DNA of 64,000 bases from Pachyseris speciosa (lineage: Eukaryota > Cnidaria > Anthozoa > Scleractinia > Pachyseridae). Shown in pieces: positions 57,426 through 64,000 of the stretch; within the stretch, counting starts at the first letter, position 1, and the number at the start of each line of letters is the position of its first letter. A program made the translations under genes and the position numbers. Location: NCBI GenBank assembly GCA_016490735.1, contig JAEMWC010000245.1:795001-859000 (forward strand), read 5' to 3'. The notes beneath the pieces are model-generated. The model did not search any database and was not told the origin of the DNA. It was given only the letters and a program-made list of their open reading frames with translations.

Positions 57426-58728
57426 TCTTACTAACCTCGTTTTCTCGGTCCGTAATGTAAGTTACGGATCCTCGTTTTTTCCCATTAATTTATGGCCCGC
57501 GAACGTCGCGCTTGGGCCATAAATCAACGGGAAAAAACTCGGTGGTATGTACAACACGTATAACATCACTCAAATCTCCATAATAGACAGTCATTGAACA
57601 GGAACTAGGGATTAGGGAAGCGTAACTCTAGTCTGTTGCTTCCTTGCTAGAAATTAAATAGCCCCCCCCCCCCCCCGTCCTCAAAGGTGCTTAAAAGAAA
57701 TAAGCCCCCCCTCCCCCGGGGGAGGCTTAATAGAGGATTTACGGTACTTGACTGAGGGTAAAACTAATTTTCACTTTCGTTGCTTTGGGGCCAGTAACAT
57801 ACAATTACAATTCTAGGCACCTATCATTTCCACACTTTCCATTCTTCTCAACTTCTAAAATCTTACAGTGGCTTTGGTTTTATTTTGCTAATCAACGATG
57901 TGTGGCGGGAATTAAAGTGAGTGGATGTTGGAATGTGAACGAGGAACTTGGCAACTCTTCCTGTTACGGTGGTACAATTTGACTGGCTGGCTATTGAGTT
58001 AGAATTGTATAAAAAGTGATCAAATCTATTTTCAAGTGACATGTGGTACGAGAAGCCCTGTAACAAGTAAGGCATACACTGCATCAACCAATCTTTCAGC
58101 TGTTTCTCAACCTTTTCTTGTTCATGTTCTTTCAGAGTCGAGTCCCTTTCTATGTGGTGAGCCCTGAGTGTTTGTGCTTTCTCCTGCTCGTGTCTTATGT
58201 TTATCTCTGCAATCTGGAACAAAGAATAAAGAGTTCAGTCACCAGAAAACAGGACTTGATTTCAAGAGAGTTTGACTTTGTTCTAAAGTCTAAATTGAAC
58301 TTGACAGACAAAAACAGCTTACCTCTTTCTCGTGTTTGATTTTGAGTTCATCCAGCTGTCGACTAAATTCCTTAGCTTGCTTTTCCCGAAGATTCTTTGA
58401 GCGAGATAGATCTTCTTCAACTTTCTCCATCTTAAGAACAAATAAAACAATAACTTCATTTCACACTGTACTTCAGCCAGATTGAATGACTGACTCACTG
58501 CCCGAATGACTAACAGACAGACTGACAAACTGACTGCCGCGCGGACAGAAAGATTGGATGACTGACTGATTGATTGGCCGACCGATCCACATACCGACTG
58601 ACTGGCAGACTGAATAATGAATAAACTGAATAAACCCCTAAGTGCTGGTTTTACATGATGTAGCAAGTTACGATAATGTAAAAAAAAGGACCATAGAAAG
58701 TAAAACACGAAAATTTGGTTTATCAACG

Positions 58729-58759
<31 letters not shown>

Positions 58760-59036
58760 GGATTCGATTACCTGACGTTTCGAGCGTTAGCTCGGAGCGA
58801 ATCAAGGTACCACGGAAAGCCGTAAAAATCTCGAGCAAAAACTGATCTTTTAAATTGGCACTCTTAATCCCCACGGTATCAACGAGCGCTTTTCATTCAA
58901 TTAATTTATTCCTGTTTTTCACGTTACCATGTTACCACCAATAGCGTAGCTCCATTTTCTGTATATAAACCATACACAACCCACAATTCCTCGATTCGCT
59001 CCGAGCTAACGCTCGAAACGTCAGCTAATCGAATCC

Positions 59037-59068
<32 letters not shown>

Positions 59069-59864
59069 CCGTTGATAAACCAAATTTTCGTGTTTCACTC
59101 CCCCACCGACGCAGCACCACAATTTCTTTAGAAACTAATCCCCTTTATTCATAGAAAGTAAAACTTGTCTATGAGACATGAAGTCAATGGAAGCAGTACC
59201 TGGGCTTTCATCTCATCAAACATTCTACCCGAGTTCCTCTCTACTTGACTTTTAAAATCCTCGAGAGCATGCTCAGCCTGTTGAGCTTGCTGCTTCTGCA
59301 CTTCAGAGAGTCTTTGGATTTGTTCTTCGCGCTCCCTGCAAGAAAAGGTTTTTGAGAACAAAGACCACACGCTGTTGGGGTTACATGAAGAAACGCAAAA
59401 CATTATAAAATACCTTAAAATTCAAAAGTAACACCAACCACTCTCTTTGACTTGATTTGCTCTGTTTTTTTTTTTTGGAAATCAAAAGTCCCTGGTTACC
59501 AAAATACATCGCTACATAAAGCAACCAACAACAAAAGACCGCCGGCACCTTGCCCTAGTGCACCAATTTTTTCCAAATACCAAATGAGCATTTATAAAGC
59601 ATGGGAAGAGAGAACAACTACGCACTGCCAGTGTTGCGCCCTTTTAAAAAACCATCAATCTTGTCGTCAACTAATCACTGCACTCTCGCATAAGTAACAA
59701 TCACAGTATTAATCCAGGTCTTTCATATACTGTCAGTAGGCTAGTGCCATCATTAACTTGATTCTCAAATAACCATGAGCATACCTCAATGCTGTTTCTA
59801 ACTTTCTTATACGCTTCTCAGATTCTTCTTCACCTTGATCAAGTTCTGCTTGAATTCCTCGAAC
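50395..59864 (-). CDS. CEP112: Centrosomal protein of 112 kDa, C-terminal 417 residues
   Basis: Fourteen exons on - in order: 59864-59785, 59335-59200, 58430-58323, 58213-58112, 56660-56580, 56087-56043, 55377-55279, 55200-55114, 54615-54553, 53972-53920, 52068-51972, 51124-51035, 50935-50870, 50541-50395. All have GT/AG boundaries and compatible phases; most are phase 0 and three junctions are consistent at phase 2 (59785/59335, 53920/52068). The product is one long coiled coil rich in E, K, Q and L. The last exons read KGLMPASLREELEDTIESL and ISVLQSRARVLQEEL, the conserved C-terminus of CEP112/CCDC46, a centrosome-associated coiled-coil protein. IIQANSTHKTQ and EMEQILEKTNNRMKQ also fit. The 5' half of the gene lies beyond the right edge. 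No stop or frameshift was found, so it looks functional. The exact donor of exon 58213-58112 (AAAG/GTTGAG) is chosen by phase. Confidence 0.92.
51125..51971. other. CEP112 intron
   Basis: Contains a G-rich stretch near 51485-51500 and a C-run near 51847-51858. Not otherwise recognised. Confidence 0.4.
52375..52800 (+). pseudogene. Penelope-like GIY-YIG C-terminal fragment and 3' end
   Basis: On +, PLWDEVKFIDRDPHWYTRRV, KEAIHTRL, NINRDSGIEIPEAWMPTIK and RTAEGTISS run open for about 90 codons to a stop at 52645. This is the tail of the PLE nuclease domain. CCTGATGAAGACCAGCAGTA followed by GGTCGAAACGTAGCG is the PLE-type 3' untranslated motif. It lies in a CEP112 intron, opposite in strand, and is a third PLE lineage in the window. 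Confidence 0.8.
52801..53919. other. CEP112 intron, nothing recognised
   Basis: AT-rich, with TTTAATTTCATTTC-type low complexity near 53330-53370. Confidence 0.4.
54765..54810. mobile_element. Half-copy of the 187-bp hairpin MITE
   Basis: GTAGTTTATCAGCCTATAAA and TGTGGTATATTACTTAA match the right end of 16825-17011. Confidence 0.6.
56320..56412. repeat. 93-bp imperfect palindrome
   Basis: AACAATTAGATTATGAG...TGCGTGATAG and its inverse close on a short GCTGATGAGGGC loop. Confidence 0.75.
56875..57744. mobile_element. 870-bp MITE with CCGTAAATCCTCTATTAAGC ends
   Basis: The ends are exact inverted repeats of about 20 bp followed by C-runs/G-runs. The interior holds (TAA)n (57350-57422). It also has a hairpin with GCGGGCCGTA arms (57258-57302) and a second with TTTATGGCCC arms (about 57475-57545). 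No ORF. It lies in a CEP112 intron. Confidence 0.8.
57350..57422. repeat. (TAA)n microsatellite
   Basis: About 24 units inside the MITE. Confidence 0.95.
57745..58111. other. CEP112 intron, nothing recognised
   Basis: No repeat or coding evidence beyond the adjacent exon. Confidence 0.4.
58480..58640. repeat. GACTGACT-type low-complexity tract
   Basis: Diverged ACTGACTG and GACAGACTGAC words; simple-sequence expansion. Confidence 0.7.
58708..59150 (+). mobile_element. PLE 3' fragment with inverted terminus at its 5' side
   Basis: 58803-59150 (+) carries NLEQK-like coding residue and the same 3' end as 17800-18330. Left of it, 58708-58800 is the terminal sequence in inverse orientation. The two sets of termini face each other, as at 815-1382. 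Confidence 0.75.
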
Positions 59865-61149
59865 CTATAAGTCAGTTAACCCCATTTATCAATGACAAGA
59901 TGCAATTTCCGCTGCAAGGAAACGAAACGGAGAAGGGGGGGGGGGGGGGGGGGAGAACTCTAGAAGTGTTCAAAAAACAGATCTCAAAGTGAACACATAT
60001 TTCAGTTACTTCCATCATCAATCACAGCTCACAGGCTTGGTATTTCTAAGGCGATTTTACAGGAAAAAATTACACCCTGAAAAATCCTTTTACAGAATTA
60101 ACCGAAATTAAAAGACCTACAGGTGGAAGAAATGGATTTGAATGGCAACCACCCGCTTTCAACCACACTTTCCGATTTTTCGCCCCCAAAAAGCTGCACG
60201 CAAATGTTTGAAAATAACAGTGAACTTTATATTATCTTTGGGGTTGTACCATGCACACAAAGAGATATCCTCTTCAAATTTCTGGGAGATCGAAACTGGA
60301 CGCTGGTTCTTTCATACCTGAGAAAATGACCTTAAAAAAACGATGCCAATGCGAAATCGAGGCTAACTTTAAGAAAAAGGCGTGTGAAGTGCAAGGTGAA
60401 ATTCGTTATCGCAAACTATTAGCTTGGTGCTAATACAAAAAAGCAAAGACTGAAGTTCTTTCAAACTAAATTTACAAAATGAATAACTTACCAGGCTAAT
60501 GCATAAGATAAACTCTAAACAAGACGCTCTATGAGCGTTTACTCGGGATACCTTGTGATGAAGAAGTAGGACGCATGCTTTCCGATTCTAAAAAGTTATC
60601 CGTTTGAAAACTGAAAATGGTTTGCTTTTGAGTTCGCGCAAGGAATGTCTCTTTCCTTATGGGCAAATGGCGTAAAACTGTTTTTGTTTTCCTTCTAACA
60701 CACTTTTTATTAATTTACATTTTACAAAAGTAAAGACATAAATACATAACTAGAACAATAGAGTTGTACAGTGTTTGAAATAATGCAATATAATATCAAA
60801 AAAATATAGGGAGGAAGAAAACAATTAAAAGTTAAAAAAATTACAATATTAAAGAGGGTGAAAACTTAAATAAAGTATTTCCACTTATTATTGAACTCTT
60901 CTATAGTTGTTTGTTTTTTAAAGCAATTTGCTTGATTGTGTCAATCTTGTTACATAAGAAATGGGGGAAGCTTTCGAAAATTACAGAGGCATTGTCCTGA
61001 AAACAGCAAAAAATAAAATATTTCGCAACGAGGGAGACGTAATTCAAAAGATCTTTAAAGAGCCACGCTCAACCAAAAATCATTGCGCGCCTCTGTTGTT
61101 GTTATCATCCGGGAGATCGGTCGTCGCATAAGACTCATAACAACACGTG
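59865..61149. other. CEP112 intron with scattered repeats
   Basis: 59935-59953 is a G-run. 60518-60620 is a partial copy of the family at 45345 (GACGCTCTATGAGCG). 60700-60900 is A-rich. No further CEP112 exon was found. Confidence 0.4.
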
Positions 61150-62433
61150 GGAGAAAAATCGAGCGGCGGAAGGAGAGGAGGAAAGTTTCTTCGAGGTTAC
61201 TGGCGACGATAGTAATTTGGGTTATGAAGAAAGAACTGTTAACCGTTACGGCTCTCCTATAGCTCGCCTAGAGAGCACTGATTACGAGGAAGCGGGGCCG
61301 TCTCAAGCTCTTCCAAGCAGAGTGGTGAGTTACAAGGAATGAAGCGAGCGCGTATGTCGAATTTTGATTAGCGATTTGTTTGATATAAACGACTAAGAAT
61401 TTGCGTTGCTCTCTTCTCTGTATAGATCTGCCAGTGCAAGAATACATGCAACCGAAAAACAAGAAAAGGTCGAGGATGTGTGTGCAGAGATGCTCGGCAA
61501 GTTGTGTATGTGGCAGCATTTCAAAGCCATGTAAGAATAATAAAGAAGTTGTGATAAAGCAACGTCAACCTCCTCCAAGCAGTGCATTAATTTGAGCGAC
61601 ACCAAATCGCACTCGAAAAAGAAAGAGAAAGTGTTCAGGTAAACTTTGTTTCATGTGCAATAGGGACACAGTCAGTTTTAACTTGTCACCACGACAGAGT
61701 GGTGATAACCGTAGTTTTTATTTCGAGGGTGCACCTACTTGATTTATGTGACCTTTGATCTGTTTCTTGATTTGTTTAAAAAATAACGGGAATTGAAATC
61801 GTTAATGACATTTTTTCCCTCTCCACTTACCTATAGGTAATAGCTTGAAAATGACTCAAAATATTATATGCCCTAACATCCTTTAAGCTACCAAGTCTTC
61901 CTTTGGAAAGCAAAGTGTAATTTATGTACCTTTTTTGGCAGACATTCATTGAATCACTGAGTACCAGTCAGCTAGACCACCTTCTGCTGGATGTCCTGTC
62001 CAATGGTCGGGGAAGTCTGGATTATGCTAGGCCGCTTGTGGTTAACAGCGACGACCCCGATCCAAATAGACCAGCAAATAGAAATTGTCCCAACTGGTGC
62101 ATATGTAATGTTTGCATGGATATGGGCAATTATCTTACAGCATTTAATGCTGTAAGAATAGGTCCTGTGTCACCTCCTATGAGATGTTCAGATACATTGT
62201 TTTGGACAGGGAGGTGCTGGCAATAGCTATACGAGCACGGTGTGATATCAGAGCGGAAAATGCAGATTGAGATGAACAGTTTTCGAAAGGCTGCATACTG
62301 CCAGTTTATACTATGGAAATATGGCAAATTAGGGAAAGGCAACCGAAAAGTTTGTCCATCCTGTGTGGTGAGACTTGTGCGGCAGACATACCCTGCTGTA
62401 TATTGGCAATACATGGGTTTCAGAAGACACTAA
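61150..62433 (+). pseudogene. P2X7-ballast-domain protein gene, broken
   Basis: Three exon-like blocks are seen. About 61170-61324 reads SFFEVTGDDSNLGYEERTVN and ends AGAGTG/GTGAGT. 61426-61638 reads ICQCKNTCNRKTRKGRGCVC, then in a second frame SASCVCGSISKPCKNN, and in a third ERHQIALEKERESVQ/GTAAAC. 61942-62433 reads IESLSTSQLDHLLLDVL, NCPNWCICNVC, then after a shift SYEMFRYIVLDREVLAIAIR, and after another FRKAAYCQFILWKYGKLGKG with IRQTYP-like ending. The last part is the zinc-binding cytoplasmic ballast domain known from P2X7 receptors and expanded as stand-alone genes in cnidarians. At least four frameshifts make it a pseudogene unless sequencing errors are involved. Confidence 0.65.
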
Positions 62434-63089
62434 ATGTATTCCCCTTGCTGCTCAAACATGCAGGTGTAAAGCCATGTACCTTATAAATGCCCGATTACAG
62501 TGCAATTTCACCCCCTCCCCCAATTAGTATGCCTGGGATTCTGGTGAACAAATGTACTGAAAGGCAGTCTGTGATTGTACGCATGTCCAGAGAGTTTCAG
62601 CCCTGTAAGTTCAAACTGGGTCAGGTAACAAACTTAAAGAGGATGAAAATTACCATAATAATAATAATAATTATTGGTTTCTACACATAAATCAATTACC
62701 GAAACTGTGTTTGACGATTGTATAGATGCATGGACCATGTGTATCACATTGTTATTACCAGTAGGTTCAGTGCACAGGTTTCTGTTATGCAAGGAGCACA
62801 TAAATTATAGGCAAGACAATTTATCTTGAATTTCTTTTCTTCAGTTTTGTTTTGTTTATTGCTATGTATTAAAAAAAAAAAAAACAATGACAACAACAAC
62901 AACAAATCTTTGTTTAAAACCTAGAGCCCAGACTTTCTCAGGCTCTTTATCAGCAGCTGGTCTGGTATGTCCATGATCAGGCAATCAAAAAATTTTAAAA
63001 ATCCCATTTCCAGTGCATTACTGCATAAAAGTCCTTGTATGTACATCATTACATTACCTATGTGTGTCAGTATATGCCACATTTCTCCT
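62434..63089. other. Nothing gene-like; A-run with CAA repeats
   Basis: 62869-62906 is a poly-A run followed by ACAACAACAACAAC. (TAA)n short tract near 62656-62670. Confidence 0.5.
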
Positions 63090-63480
63090 ACAGTGTCTGA
63101 ACAACAAGCAAAACAAGAAAACTCTACAAGTGAACAAAGTACGATGCGAGTGTTTGCTCGAAGAAGGAGAAGGTGGAGAAATTAAACAAGACTAGCTAGT
63201 AACGAAAATAGCCGATTAAGCTAGAAAAATCGGTATTTCTTTTGACATAAATGCCCCTAGAAAGGAAAATAAAGGGTACAAACTGATCGTTTACAGCAGT
63301 CAACAGGAATTGACCGCGGTTCAGAAACAACAGAACAACAAACATATTACAAGAAAACAAAGCACAATACGAATAATATTTCTTCGAAGATTCTTGGAGA
63401 AGGTGGAGAAATTAGACAAGTAACAAAAATATCTTTAAATTTAGGCATAAATGTCCGTAGAAAAGACAAAAAAGACGTCC
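63090..63480. repeat. Diverged ~230-bp tandem duplication
   Basis: GAAGGTGGAGAAATTAAACAAG near 63170 and GAAGGTGGAGAAATTAGACAAG near 63400 anchor two copies. CATAAATGYCCSTAGAAA follows in both. Confidence 0.7.
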
Positions 63481-63689
63481 GCACCTGATCGTTAAGAGCA
63501 GTGAACAGGAATCACTGAGGCAGCAATCACTCGGAACGCGACAGAGCTGAATAATGGAGCCATTTCCCACAAAATCTTTCCTTGGCTTACACAAAGCACT
63601 AAAGTGCGTTGATAGTTTTACTGTTACTTCCCATGTCTTCCGAAGAACCTTCTTCAATTAATGATTCTCAGTGGCAAAACATCATCCAG

Positions 63690-63779
63690 TTAGTAATGGT
63701 AATAGGACTGAGTGGAGTCCAATTCGGTCTGTAATCATACGAGTGATAACAAAATGCGCGGTCGTCCGATTTGTTTATC

Positions 63780-63810
<31 letters not shown>

Positions 63811-63834
63811 ACGAAGTCTTATTACCAATTAATC
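63690..63834. mobile_element. ~145-bp hairpin MITE
   Basis: The arms include GGTAATA, GTCCAATTCGGTCTGTAATC and ATACGAGTGATAAC, with inverse copies around a TGCGCGGTCGTCC loop. This is a common foldback family type. Confidence 0.85.
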
Positions 63835-64000
63835 ATAAAAATTACAATTTCCGAGAAAAGAGGAAGAGCCAAGTTATAAAATGGAAGGAAATTTTGCATT
63901 AAAAGACTGACAAAGGAAGCGTAAATTGTTTAATGTCGCTCTGAAATTGACTACCATCAAAATGTATGCTGATTGTAACCAAGGTTATGATTGGTTGATT

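Noticed and set aside
63412..63657. 81-codon ORF on - as an upstream CEP112 exon
   Set aside because: Cys-rich, not coiled coil, and no matching splice phase.

Overview
The window is animal nuclear DNA. Genes are split by spliceosomal introns, the sequence is AT-rich, and about half or more is transposable-element debris. Penelope-like and DIRS retroelements, a THAP/YqaJ transposon, expanded P2X7-ballast-type genes and many foldback MITEs together suggest an anthozoan cnidarian, most likely a stony coral. That assignment is an inference; no species marker is present.

Three host genes are well supported. A single-coding-exon promethin/LDAF1-like lipid-droplet protein lies on + (18735-19196). 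A G-protein alpha subunit of the G12/13 class lies on - in three exons (41613-42068, 40960-41010, 24467-25036), with a 15.9-kb second intron packed with mobile DNA. The last 14 exons of a CEP112 (CCDC46) centrosomal coiled-coil gene lie on - (50395-59864); its 5' part runs off the right edge. A broken P2X7-ballast-domain gene (61150-62433, +) lies in the CEP112 intron that leaves the window.

Region by region. 0-10 kb: Penelope-like element (PLE) pieces, G/C-run foldback elements, and nested inverted repeats with minisatellites. 10.75-15.3 kb: a nearly complete but decayed DIRS retrotransposon, with inverted terminal repeats, an internal complementary region and a Mutator-type MITE inserted in one terminal repeat. 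15.3-20.4 kb: a TCGGTCGA-type minisatellite on both sides of the LDAF1-like gene, plus two MITEs and a PLE 3' end. 24.5-42 kb: the G-alpha gene. Its large intron holds a tRNA-like 257-bp tandem array, a pogo-like transposon, a 2.2-kb compound palindrome and a ~7-kb ISL2EU-like transposon. 42-50 kb: MITEs, SINE and LINE scraps and another PLE. 50-64 kb: CEP112 exons with intronic elements.

The most notable unit is the 32.34-39.4 kb transposon. Its ~0.8-kb inverted repeats flank convergent genes for a THAP-DDE transposase and a SAP-SWIM-YqaJ nuclease. The YqaJ catalytic residues are intact, although the reading frames are broken. Nesting gives a relative history: a pogo element inside a tRNA-like repeat, a TTAA-flanked foldback inside the ISL2EU terminal repeat, and a 323-bp MITE inside the DIRS terminal repeat. 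G12/13 and CEP112 lie side by side on the same strand, as their human homologues also share 17q24, so this may be old linkage.
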